DNA from: Planobispora rosea | GTDB lineage: Bacteria; Actinomycetota; Actinomycetes; Streptosporangiales; Streptosporangiaceae | Direction: 5' to 3' | NCBI RefSeq assembly: GCF_014648175.1 | Contig: NZ_BMQP01000021.1 | Coordinates: 78,761-142,760, forward strand | DNA length: 64,000 nt | In this document: one piece after another, positions 33,421 to 40,877 of the stretch | How the letters are laid out: each line of letters starts with the position of its first letter | Position numbering within the stretch: the first letter of the stretch is position 1 | Program-made: the position numbers and the translations under genes | The notes under the pieces: model-generated | What the model was told of the DNA's origin: nothing | The model's input: the letters and a program-made list of their open reading frames with translations, nothing else | Databases searched by the model: none

Positions 33421-35268
33421 ATGATCGCTCATCGCTTCGCGGTACCGCTCGCCGGTGTCCTGGCCGGGAGCTCCGTCCTGCTCGCATCGCCCGCGACGGC
33501 GGTGACACCACCCGTCACATCGCCCGCCGTACCTCTGGCCGGTCCGCCCCCGCCCGCGACGCCGGCCGGGGGCGGGCAGCGGGAGAAGGTCCCCGTCGCC
33601 GAGGGGTACGGCGGCGCGGTCTCCACCGTCGACCTGGACGCGAGCGAGGCGGCGCTGAAGGTGCTGCGGCGCGGGGGCAACGCGGTGGACGCGGCGGTCG
33701 CGGCGGCGGCCACGCTCGGCGTCACCGAGCCCTACTCCGCGGGACTGGCCGGGGGCGGGTTCATCGTCTACTACGACGCCCGGCGGGAGCGGGTCCACAC
33801 GATCGACGGCCGTGAGACGGCGCCCAGGGCGATGACCGCGACCTCCCTGGAGGGCATCCCGTTCGAGGAGGCCGTCACCAGCGGGCTCTCCGCCGGGGTC
33901 CCGGGCAGCGTGGCGCAGTGGGAGCTGGCGCTGCGCCGCTTCGGCACGATCTCGCTCAAGCAGGCGCTGCAGCCCGCGATCCAGGTGGCGCGCGAGGGGT
34001 TCACGGTCGACCAGACCTTCCACGACCAGACCGCCGCCAACGCCGCCCGGTTCGCGGACTTCACCTCGACCGCGAAGCTGTTCCTGCCCGGCGGCGCGCC
34101 GCCCCCGGTCGGCTCCACCTTCCGCAACCCCGAACTGGCCGAGACCTACCGCCTGCTCGGCCGGTACGGCGGGCGCTGGCTGTACCGCGGCGGCCTCGGC
34201 ACCGAGATCGTGGCCACGGTCAAGAACCCGCCGGTCACCCCGGGCTCCACCCGCAACGTCCGGCCCGGCCTGATGGAGATGCGGGACCTGGCGGCCTACC
34301 GCGCCCTGGAACGCCCGCCCACGAAGATCACCTACAGGGGCATGGACGTGTACGGCATGGCGCCGCCGTCCTCGGGCGGCTCGACGGTCGGCGAGGCGCT
34401 CAACATCCTGGAGGCCCTGCCCGACGTCGGCGTGCACGAATACCTGGAGGCGTCCCGGCTGGCCTTCGCCGACCGGGGCAAGTACGTCGGGGACGTCCCC
34501 GGCGTGCCGCTGCGTGAGCTGCTGTCCGACGGGTTCGCCAAGGAGCGCGCCTGCCTGATCGGCGAGCGGGCGATGCCGCACCCGGCTCCGCCCGGCAACC
34601 CCGACGGCGCCTACGAGCCGTGCCCGGCCGCTTCCGGGCCTTCGGCCTCCCCGGACTCCCCGGCATCCCCGGAGACGGGTGCGGAGACGCCGCCCGAAGG
34701 GCCGGAGACCACCCATTTGGTCGTGACGGACCGCTGGGGCAACGTGGTCGCCTACAACATCACCATCGAGTCCACCGGCGGCAACGGCATCGTCGTCCCC
34801 GGACGGGGCTTCCTGCTCAACAACGAGCTGACCGACTTCACCTTCGGCCCGGCCCCGGGCGACCCGAACCTGCCCGGCCCGGGCAAGCGCCCCCGCTCGT
34901 CCATGGCCCCGACGATCGTCCTCGACGACGGCAGGCCCCTGCTCGCCCTCGGCTCGCCCGGCGGTTCGACGATCATCACGACCGTGCTGCAGATCCTCGT
35001 GAACCGCTGGGAGCTGGGCATGTCCCTGCCCGAGGCGCTCGCCGCCCCCCGGGCCACCCAGCGCAACACCGCCCAGACCCAGGCCGAGCAGGGCTTCCTC
35101 GACCGCTACGGCGCCGAGCTGACCGCCAGGGGGCACAGCTTCACCCTCAACCCGGAGATCGGCGCGGCCACCGCCGTGGAGTTCCTCGGCCGCGGCAGGC
35201 TCCAGGCCGTCGCCGAGCCGTCCCGCCGCGGAGGCGGCAGCGCCCTGGTCGTCGTCCCCGCCCGGTGA
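33421..35268 (+). CDS. ggt: gamma-glutamyltransferase
   Basis: A secreted, roughly 615-residue Ntn-hydrolase precursor that cleaves gamma-glutamyl bonds (glutathione and other gamma-glutamyl compounds). Signal peptide about 1-28 (VPLAGVLAGSSVLLASPATA). Large subunit contains GGNAVDAAVAAAATLGV and GLAGGGFIVYYD. The autoprocessing nucleophile is the Thr of EGPETTHLVVTDRWGN. The small subunit has NNELTDF, RPRSSMAPT and LGSPGGSTIITTVLQI. AGGAGG sits two bases before ATG 33418 and five before ATG 33421, so the second is slightly preferred. An unusual Ser/Pro-rich insert precedes the nucleophile. A strong hairpin follows the stop. Confidence 0.95.
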   Translation: MIAHRFAVPLAGVLAGSSVLLASPATAVTPPVTSPAVPLAGPPPPATPAGGGQREKVPVAEGYGGAVSTVDLDASEAALKVLRRGGNAVDAAVAAAATLGVTEPYSAGLAGGGFIVYYDARRERVHTIDGRETAPRAMTATSLEGIPFEEAVTSGLSAGVPGSVAQWELALRRFGTISLKQALQPAIQVAREGFTVDQTFHDQTAANAARFADFTSTAKLFLPGGAPPPVGSTFRNPELAETYRLLGRYGGRWLYRGGLGTEIVATVKNPPVTPGSTRNVRPGLMEMRDLAAYRALERPPTKITYRGMDVYGMAPPSSGGSTVGEALNILEALPDVGVHEYLEASRLAFADRGKYVGDVPGVPLRELLSDGFAKERACLIGERAMPHPAPPGNPDGAYEPCPAASGPSASPDSPASPETGAETPPEGPETTHLVVTDRWGNVVAYNITIESTGGNGIVVPGRGFLLNNELTDFTFGPAPGDPNLPGPGKRPRSSMAPTIVLDDGRPLLALGSPGGSTIITTVLQILVNRWELGMSLPEALAAPRATQRNTAQTQAEQGFLDRYGAELTARGHSFTLNPEIGAATAVEFLGRGRLQAVAEPSRRGGGSALVVVPAR

Positions 35269-35270
35269 CC

Positions 35271-35307
35271 GCCTCTCCGGGGCGGTACGGCGCCGCCCCG
35301 GAGAGGC
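35271..35307 (+). terminator. rho-independent-like hairpin after ggt
   Basis: A 15-bp perfect stem (35271-35285 with 35293-35307) around a seven-base loop, three bases past the ggt stop, followed by a short pyrimidine stretch (CCCCTTCTT). Confidence 0.75.
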
Positions 35308-35528
35308 GACCCCTTCTTCGGAGGTGGTTCCCGGACCTCCAGAGGTGGTTCCCGGACGCACCGGCCCGGCGATCATCCGGCTCCCGGGCCCTCCTCCGCC
35401 GGCGCCGGTACGGTGGGAGGCGGAGCGGCGTTTTCGGCGCCGCCGTACGGCGGGTGCCCGTCCGCGGGGCGCGACGCCTAGGATTCCGGGAGTCCGCACC
35501 GCTGAGGATTCCGGGGGAAGGTGAACCG

Positions 35529-36143
35529 GTGGACGTGGGTCAGCCCGTGGAGGTGCCGGGGCCGCCACGCGACGAGCAGCTGCTCACGGGGCTGGCGAGG
35601 CTGGGACAGGCGGTGCGGATGAGCGCCTGGCGCAACGCGGGGCCCTATGGACTGACACCCCTCCAAGCCGACATCCTGACGTTCCTCGCCGGGGACGATC
35701 GCCCCCGGCGGCAGGGGGAGGTCGTCGCGGCTCTGGCCTCGACCGCGCCGACGGTCAGCGACGCCATGCGGGCCCTCACCGGCAAAGGGCTGGTGGGAAA
35801 GGCCAGGGACGCGGCCGACGCCCGGGCCTTCGTGCTCACTCTCACCGACGCGGGGCGGGAGGAGGCGGCTCGGCTGAGCGTCGTTCCGGAACCGCTGCGG
35901 GCGGCCGTGGCCGCGCTGGATCCCGGCGATCTCGCGGCGATGCTGCGCGGGGCGGCCACGATGATGCGAGAGCTGCAGGAACGCCGGGCGATCCCGATCT
36001 CCCGGATGTGTGTGACCTGCCGTTTCTACCGTCCCGACGCGCATCCGGAGGATCCGGAACGGCCGCATCACTGCATGTTCGCGGACGCGCCCTTCGGCGA
36101 CGGAGAACTCCGTCTCGACTGCCCGGACCACGAGCCCGCCTGA
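35529..36143 (+). CDS. MarR-family regulator with C-terminal Cys/His cluster
   Basis: A 204-residue protein. Residues 20-145 are a MarR winged helix (LTPLQADILTFLAGDDRPRRQGEVVAALASTAPTVSDAMRALTGKGLVGK). The last 50 residues are Cys-rich: ISRMCVTCRFYRPDAHP, PHHCMFADAPFGDGELRLDCPDHE. Four Cys and three His could bind zinc or an Fe-S cluster, which ordinary MarR proteins lack. GTG 35529 lies eight bases after GAAGG. The AhpD-like gene follows after about 200 bases, so the regulator may sense redox or metal stress. A long frame starting in ggt is a shadow. Confidence 0.85.
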   Translation: MDVGQPVEVPGPPRDEQLLTGLARLGQAVRMSAWRNAGPYGLTPLQADILTFLAGDDRPRRQGEVVAALASTAPTVSDAMRALTGKGLVGKARDAADARAFVLTLTDAGREEAARLSVVPEPLRAAVAALDPGDLAAMLRGAATMMRELQERRAIPISRMCVTCRFYRPDAHPEDPERPHHCMFADAPFGDGELRLDCPDHEPA

Positions 36144-36173
36144 CCGCGAGCCCGCCTGACCGCGAGCCCGGCT
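36126..36173. repeat. three 16-bp tandem copies over the MarR stop codon
   Basis: GACCACGAGCCCGCCT (36126-36141), GACCGCGAGCCCGCCT (36142-36157) and GACCGCGAGCCCGGCT (36158-36173). The TGA stop at 36141-36143 spans the first junction and an in-phase-like TGA recurs at the next one. Confidence 0.85.
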
Positions 36174-36290
36174 GCCCATGAGCCCGGCCGATCCCGCGGT
36201 TCATCCGTCCGCCTGAACGGCTCACCCGGTGGAGGGGGCCGTTCGTGTTTTCGGTCCTCGGTCCTCGAAGACCCAATCCGGAGTTGAATA

Positions 36291-36322
36291 TTTGGCACTG
36301 CCAACTATACTTGGCAGTGCCA
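36291..36322. promoter_or_regulatory. two TTGGCACTGCCAA-type palindromes before the AhpD-like gene
   Basis: TTGGCACTGCCAA (36292-36304) is a near-perfect palindrome, and TTGGCAGTGCCAA (36311-36323 approximately) is its reverse complement. They are about one helical turn times two apart and sit about 35 bases before the start. This is a convincing operator pair for a dimeric repressor such as the MarR protein encoded upstream. Confidence 0.65.
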
Positions 36323-36349
36323 AGTGTTGATCCCCTGTGAGGAGTTCCC

Positions 36350-36904
36350 ATGCCTCGTCTGTCCGTCGTCGATCCGGCCACCGCAAGCCCGGAGGCCCGC
36401 GTCCTGCTCGGCAAGGTCGAGCGCGCGCTCGGTGCCACCCCCAACATGATGCGCGCCATGGCCGCCTCCCCGGCGGTTCTGGACGCCTATCTGGCCTTCA
36501 GCGGAGCCCTGGGCAAGGGACGGCTCTCCGCCGCGGTCCGCGAGCAGCTCGCGCTGGTCGCGGCTGTGGAGAACAGCTGCGAGTACTGCCTGGCGGCGCA
36601 CACCGTCCTCGGTGAGCGGGCGGGCGTCAGCGGCGCCGACCTGGAGGCCGGGCTCGACGCCGACGCCGCCGATCCGGCCGTGGCCGCCGCGCTCCGCTTC
36701 GCCCGCGCGGTGATCCGCAACCGCGGATTCGTCTCCGACGCCGACCTCGCGGACGTCCGTGCCGCGGGTTACGGCGACGGCGAGATCGGTGAGATCATCG
36801 GCGCGGTCGCGCTCAATGTCTTCACCAACTACTTCAACTCCGTCGGCCAGACCGAGCTGGACTTCCCGCCGGTGGAACTGCCCGCCAAGCCCGCCGACGC
36901 CTGA
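36350..36904 (+). CDS. carboxymuconolactone decarboxylase/AhpD-like protein
   Basis: A 184-residue all-helical protein. The peroxidase-like motif is ENSCEYCLAAHTVLG (Glu, CxxC, His), as in AhpD-type thiol-disulfide enzymes. The surrounding helices (VREQLALVAAVENSC, YGDGEIGEIIGAVALNVFTNYFNSVGQTELDFP) are typical of the 180-residue CMD subgroup. ATG 36350 follows TGAGGAGTTCCC. It probably reduces peroxides or protects thiols in the cytoplasm. The upstream gap has an AT-rich repeat, TTTGGCACTGCCAA / TTGGCAGTGCCAA, around 36290-36325. Confidence 0.88.
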   Translation: MPRLSVVDPATASPEARVLLGKVERALGATPNMMRAMAASPAVLDAYLAFSGALGKGRLSAAVREQLALVAAVENSCEYCLAAHTVLGERAGVSGADLEAGLDADAADPAVAAALRFARAVIRNRGFVSDADLADVRAAGYGDGEIGEIIGAVALNVFTNYFNSVGQTELDFPPVELPAKPADA

Positions 36905-37037
36905 CCCGTCCACACCGCGTGACCGTCCGGGTCGCGTGACCGGGTTCGCATGTGCGCGCCGTACGGCCTCCGTCCCGGGGGGGGCCGTACGGCGCACGCA
37001 TGCCCGGCGAGTGATCCCGGCGGGCGGCGCTCAACGG

Positions 37038-37087
37038 ATGAGGCCCAGTGAATGAGGCCCAGTGGATGAGGCTCAGTGGATGAGCTC
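37038..37087. repeat. three and a half 14-bp tandem copies over the monooxygenase stop codon
   Basis: ATGAGGCCCAGTGA, ATGAGGCCCAGTGG, ATGAGGCTCAGTGG and a partial ATGAGCTC, period 14. The third copy carries the stop codon (TCA at 37073-37075) of the minus-strand monooxygenase gene. Confidence 0.85.
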
Positions 37088-38530
37088 GTACGCCTCGGCC
37101 TTCGGTCTCCGCATCCGGGCCCAGTACTCGAAGGTGAACCCGGGCCAGGTCGTGCGGTTGACGCCGTGCTCGTCGAGGTACCAGCTCCTGCAGCCGCCCT
37201 CGTTCCAGATCAGGGCGTGCAGGCGTTCCTGGAGGCGGTCGTTGTACGCCCGCTGGGCCCCGGGCCGCACGTCGAGGGCCCTGGCGCCGGTCTTCGAGAG
37301 CAGCCGCAGGCACTCGATCACGTATCCGACCTGGGACTCGATCATGAAGACGACCGAGTTGTGGCCCAGGCCCGTGTTCGGGCCGAGCAGGAAGAACAGG
37401 TTGGGGAAACCGGCGGTGGAGACGCCGTAGTAGGCCTCGATGCCGTTCTGCCAGGCGTCCTGGATCTTCAGGCCGTTCCGGCCGATGATCCGCTGCTCGT
37501 TCAGCGCGTCCACGACCTTGAATCCGGTCCCGTAGACGATGACGTCGACCTCGGTCTCCCTGCCGGCGGAGTCGACGATCGAGTTCTCCCGGATCTCGGT
37601 CACCTTGTCGGTGACCAGTTCGACGTTGTCCCGGGTGAGCGCGGGATAGTAGTCGTTGGACAGCAGGATGCGCTTGCAGCCGATCGTGTAGTCCGGGGTC
37701 AGCTTGGCGCGCAGCTCCGGATCGGGGACCTGCCGCTCCAGGTGGCGCCGGGCCACCACCTCCTGCACCTTCATCAGGCGCGGGTCGATCGTGAAGCCGA
37801 GGGCGCGCGTCTCCAGCACCCAGTAGATCGAGTTGCGCAGCGCGCGGGCGGCGCCCGGCAGGCGCAGGAGCCGCTTGGCCGCGGGCGGGAAGGCGAAGTC
37901 GGGCTTGGGCTGGATCCACGGGGGCGTGCGCTGGAAGACCGTGAGCCGGCCGGCCCGCTTGGCGACCTGCGGGACGAACTGGATGGCAGAGGCGCCGGTG
38001 CCGATCACCGCGACCCGCTTGCCCGTCAGGTCCACGGAGTGGTCCCACTCGGCGGAGTGGAAGGCCGGGCCCCGGAAGCGCTCGCGGCCCGGGATCTCCG
38101 GGAACGACGGTATGTGCAGCGCCCCGATGCCGGAGACGACCGCGTTGGTGGTGAACGTCTCGCCGTCGGCGGTGCCGACCTGCCAGCGGTTGGCCGCGTC
38201 GTCGTACTCCAGCCCGACGACCTCCTTGCCGAACCGGAAGTGGGAGGCCAGGCCGTACTTCGCCACGCAGGCGCGCATGTAGTCCCAGATCTCGGTCTGC
38301 GGGGAGAACATCCGTGACCAGCCGGGGTTGAGCTCGAAGGAGAAGGAGTACATGTGCGAGGGGACGTCGCAGGCGCAGCCGGGATAGGTGTTGTCCCGCC
38401 AGGTGCCGCCGAGGTCCGCGGCCTTCTCCAGAATCACGAAGTCGTGGTATCCGGCCGCTTTCAGCTTGATGGCCATGCCGATCCCGGCGAAGCCGGAGCC
38501 GATGATGGTTATCCCGGGGCGAGTTCTCAT
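37073..38530 (-). CDS. flavin-containing Baeyer-Villiger-type monooxygenase
   Basis: A 485-residue FAD/NADPH enzyme. FAD-binding ITIIGSGFAGIGMAIKL at the N-terminus, GGTWRDNTYPGCACDVPSHMYSFSF, the BVMO fingerprint F-R-G-P-A-F-H-S-A-E-W-D, and the NADP-binding KRVAVIGTGASAIQFVP. It should insert oxygen next to a ketone or oxidise a heteroatom; steroid and terpenoid ketones are common substrates. ATG 38530 has AAGGAG at good spacing. Single gene. A 7-bp inverted repeat just upstream is the likely operator, but no regulator gene is adjacent. Confidence 0.92.
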   Translation of the reverse strand: MRTRPGITIIGSGFAGIGMAIKLKAAGYHDFVILEKAADLGGTWRDNTYPGCACDVPSHMYSFSFELNPGWSRMFSPQTEIWDYMRACVAKYGLASHFRFGKEVVGLEYDDAANRWQVGTADGETFTTNAVVSGIGALHIPSFPEIPGRERFRGPAFHSAEWDHSVDLTGKRVAVIGTGASAIQFVPQVAKRAGRLTVFQRTPPWIQPKPDFAFPPAAKRLLRLPGAARALRNSIYWVLETRALGFTIDPRLMKVQEVVARRHLERQVPDPELRAKLTPDYTIGCKRILLSNDYYPALTRDNVELVTDKVTEIRENSIVDSAGRETEVDVIVYGTGFKVVDALNEQRIIGRNGLKIQDAWQNGIEAYYGVSTAGFPNLFFLLGPNTGLGHNSVVFMIESQVGYVIECLRLLSKTGARALDVRPGAQRAYNDRLQERLHALIWNEGGCRSWYLDEHGVNRTTWPGFTFEYWARMRRPKAEAYELIH

Positions 38531-38541
38531 GCGCTCTCCTT

Positions 38542-38560
38542 ATTGGACGCAGAGTCCAAT
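38542..38560. promoter_or_regulatory. inverted repeat ATTGGAC-N5-GTCCAAT, operator of the monooxygenase
   Basis: Arms at 38542-38548 and 38554-38560 with spacer GCAGA, ending 12 bases upstream of the start codon, overlapping the expected leader. The form suits a TetR-type repressor encoded elsewhere. Confidence 0.6.
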
Positions 38561-38856
38561 GTAATCGGCGCACCTGAGCGCCGTCCATACCCGCCGGGCG
38601 GTGAGACGCCTCACACCGACTGGTCGGTACGGCGTGGGCCCGGGACCGCGGGGAAGGGCCGTGAAGGGAACGCGAAAAGCGCCGAGGGCGGGGCCTCCGG
38701 CGCTGATGGTCGCGAGCCGCCGACGTCGCGGAGCCCGCAGAAGTCACAGGACTCGCGGAGTTCGCGGAGCTCGGGACCGGGAGAGACGGGAAGGTCCTGG
38801 GAAAGGGGGCGTCCCCAGGATCGTCCGGATTCTCGGTTCCGCGGAACTTCTGGTGC
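38561..38856. other. intergenic, no gene seen
   Basis: The 296-base gap between the monooxygenase promoter and the small membrane gene contains open frames on the plus strand, but they are Arg/Gly/Ser-rich with no domain, no SD and strongly biased composition. Short direct repeats (TCGCGGAG, TTCGCGGAGC) occur near 38730-38770. I see nothing else. Confidence 0.5.
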
Positions 38857-39027
38857 TTACCTGAGGATCAGATAGGCGGCCACTGCGATCACGACGATCA
38901 CGGCGAGCGCGATCGCGATGGGCACGAGCGGCGACCGCTTCTCCACGGTCGCCTCCGGCTCGTTCCGCTGCGCGAACGCGCGGAACTGCTGCGTGTTCCC
39001 TGCCGGGTCAATCTGGGGATCAGACAT
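38857..39027 (-). CDS. small single-helix membrane protein (56 aa)
   Basis: Too short for most gene finders. Reads MSDPQIDPAGNTQQFRAFAQ, then RNEPEATVEKRSP, then a clean membrane helix (LVPIAIALAVIVVIAVAAYL) ending ILR and stop TAA. The polar N-half, basic residues just before the helix and a hydrophobic C-terminus give an N-in tail-anchored topology. Third positions are G/C as in neighbours. The SD is weak. It diverges from the SURF1 gene. Function unknown; small proteins of this shape recur in actinomycetes. Confidence 0.6.
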   Translation of the reverse strand: MSDPQIDPAGNTQQFRAFAQRNEPEATVEKRSPLVPIAIALAVIVVIAVAAYLILR

Positions 39028-39241
39028 GGCTCGACTTTAGCGACACCGGATGACTTTTCGACACAGGTTCCCGATACGCGGACGGCGAGTCATACCGAAT
39101 GGGGCTGGGGCATGGCGGACAGGATCGGCGAATGCCGGACGGGACCGGCGAATGGCGAACAGGGCCGGAGACCTGACGGAGCTGGGAACGCCGGACGGGG
39201 CTGGGGACGGAACCGCGCACCTGGGCGGATAGCGTGGTGTC

Positions 39242-40021
39242 ATGCTCCGGATCCTGTTCTCCCCCCGTGTGGTGGTGCTGCACCTTCTCGCGATCGGGGC
39301 GCTGGCGGTGTGCGGGCTGCTCGGCCGCTGGCAGCTCGGCGTCTTCGAGGACTCCGGAAAGCCCCAGGCGGCGCTCGACCCCGCCCCGGTGGCGGTGAGC
39401 ACCCTCACCGGCGTCGGCGAGCACCTGCCGGGAGACGCGATCCGCCGTCAGGTGACGGCCGAGGGGACCTTCGACGCCGACGGGCAGCTCCTGGTGGCCG
39501 GGCGGGACGAGGGCCTGTGGATCCTGACCCCGCTCGACCTGGGCGACGGCACGACGATCCCGGTCGTGCGCGGCTCGGTGCCCGCGGCCGGCCATCCGGC
39601 GACGGCCGTACCGGAGGGAAGGGTCACCGTCACCGGGCGGCTCCTGGCCTCCGAGTCGAGCGACAGCGTGCGCCGGTCCCGGCAGCTCCCGCCGGGCCAG
39701 GTGGCGGCCGTCTCGTCGCCCGAGCTGATCAACGTGTGGCGGGGGGTGAGGCTACGCGACGGCTTCGTGGTGGCCGCGTCCCAGTCCCCGGCCCCGGCCG
39801 TCGCCGCCACGCCGGTTCCCGTGGGACCGCCCACCGCCGCGGGGGCGCTCACCTGGCGCAACCTCGCCTACGCCGCCCAGTGGTGGATCTTCGGGCTGTT
39901 CGCGGTCTTCATGTGGTGGCATTTCGTCCGCGACGCCGTCCGGAGCGGCAGGGCCGGACCCGGACCGGAGGCCGAATCCTCGCCCGCGACGGGCGGGGAG
40001 TCCCGGCCGGCCGCCGTCTGA
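39242..40021 (+). CDS. SURF1-family cytochrome oxidase assembly protein
   Basis: A 259-residue membrane protein with one helix at each end (VVLHLLAIGALAVCGLLGRWQLG; WWIFGLFAVFMWWHFVRD) and a soluble domain between. GRWQLGVF, RRQVTAEGTFD, VVRGSVPA, VTVTGRLLASE and LTWRNLAYAAQWWIFGLFAVF are the actinobacterial SURF1 signatures. It helps insert haem a into the aa3 oxidase subunit I. ATG 39242; no good SD, possibly leaderless. The DUF3817 gene downstream is the customary neighbour. Confidence 0.9.
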   Translation: MLRILFSPRVVVLHLLAIGALAVCGLLGRWQLGVFEDSGKPQAALDPAPVAVSTLTGVGEHLPGDAIRRQVTAEGTFDADGQLLVAGRDEGLWILTPLDLGDGTTIPVVRGSVPAAGHPATAVPEGRVTVTGRLLASESSDSVRRSRQLPPGQVAAVSSPELINVWRGVRLRDGFVVAASQSPAPAVAATPVPVGPPTAAGALTWRNLAYAAQWWIFGLFAVFMWWHFVRDAVRSGRAGPGPEAESSPATGGESRPAAV

Positions 40022-40068
40022 TCCCGCATATCGTTGAGTGTCCGAACCCCAGACCGAGGTAGATCACA

Positions 40069-40380
40069 GTGGAATCCGCCCTCAAGCCCTTCCGGGTCCT
40101 CGCCTACATCGTCGGCGTGATGCTGATAGTCCTGGTGACGTGCATGGTCCTCAGGTACGGCTTCGACATCGAGGGCCCATCGAAGATCGTCTCCCCGATC
40201 CACGGGTTCCTCTACATGCTCTATCTCGTCGCCACCATGAACCTGGGCATGAAGGCCCGCTGGTCGTGGCAGTACATCCTCGGCGTGATGCTCGCGGGCA
40301 CCGTGCCGCTGCTGTCGTTCGTGTTCGAGCGCAAGGTCACCCGGCGCGTGGAGGGTGAGATCGCCGCCGCGACGGCCTGA
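40069..40380 (+). CDS. DUF3817 small membrane protein
   Basis: A 103-residue protein with three membrane helices (RVLAYIVGVMLIVLVTCMVL, GFLYMLYLVATMNLGM, QYILGVMLAGTVPLLSFVFE) and the family motif SPIHGFLYMLYL. The helices end in the FERKVTRR basic tail. DUF3817 proteins are of unknown function and often lie beside SURF1 or respiratory genes. GTG 40069 follows GAGGTAGA. Forms an operon with the SURF1 gene (47-base gap). Confidence 0.88.
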   Translation: MESALKPFRVLAYIVGVMLIVLVTCMVLRYGFDIEGPSKIVSPIHGFLYMLYLVATMNLGMKARWSWQYILGVMLAGTVPLLSFVFERKVTRRVEGEIAAATA

Positions 40381-40416
40381 GCCCTCCGACGGCGAGCCCT
40401 CCGACGGTCTGGGCCC
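40370..40416. repeat. three imperfect 15-17 bp copies over the DUF3817 stop codon
   Basis: CGACGGCCTGAGCCCTC (40370-40386), CGACGGCGAGCCCTC (40387-40401) and CGACGGTCTGGGCCC (40402-40416). The first contains the TGA stop at 40378-40380. Confidence 0.7.
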
Positions 40417-40430
40417 AACGACCTACGGGC

Positions 40431-40458
40431 CCGGGCTCCCCGGCGGCCTGGAGCCCGG
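40431..40458. terminator. bidirectional hairpin between convergent genes
   Basis: CCGGGCTCC (40431-40439) pairs with GGAGCCCGG (40450-40458) around a ten-base loop, between the DUF3817 gene and the convergent small membrane gene. Confidence 0.5.
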
Positions 40459-40491
40459 CGGAGACCGTTCTGCCGTCCCGCCGGGCCCGGA

Positions 40492-40683
40492 TCAGCGGCC
40501 GAGACCGCGCCTGCGCGCGCGCTTGAGCCGCTCGCGCTGGGACGGGTCGAGCATCAGATAGCCGACGACCGGGGCGGCGACGACGCCCAGGAAGACCAGC
40601 AGGGCGATCCAGTTCGGCAGGAAGATCCACGAGAGCAGGACGGCCGCTCCGGCGCCGACGGCGTACTTCTGGACAGGTGACAT
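40492..40683 (-). CDS. small two-helix membrane protein (63 aa)
   Basis: Reads MSPVQKYAVGAGAAVLLSWI then FLPNWIALLVFLGVVAAPVV and a basic tail (RERLKRARRRGLGR). Two hydrophobic segments with a Pro-Asn-Trp turn suggest a hairpin in the membrane with both ends cytoplasmic. ATG 40683 lies nine bases after GGGAGG; ATG 40692, which abuts the SD, is less likely. Function unknown. It ends the minus-strand block that follows the kinase array. Confidence 0.65.
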   Translation of the reverse strand: MSPVQKYAVGAGAAVLLSWIFLPNWIALLVFLGVVAAPVVGYLMLDPSQRERLKRARRRGLGR

Positions 40684-40877
40684 TCCCGGCATCCTCCCAA
40701 CGCGGAGCGCACGCCCCGCCTGGTGTCATTCTGCGTCGCCCGTCCAACGCGCGGACCCGTCACCCCGGTTCCCGCTGAGATATATCTCGATTTCCGGAAC
40801 ACTGTCCGGCCGCCGACACCGACGTTGCGGGTGCCCGCCCCGTCACCTGCGGCCGGGGAGAATCCCCGTGCCGGCGG

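Noticed and set aside
33259..35568. N-terminal extension of the DesK-type kinase to about 1140 residues
   Set aside because: The extra 770 residues are antisense to ggt and low complexity; the real kinase starts at GTG 33258 with an SD.
38354..38875. Plus-strand frame of 173 codons after the monooxygenase promoter
   Set aside because: It starts inside the monooxygenase gene, is Ser/Gly/Arg-rich, has no SD and no family.
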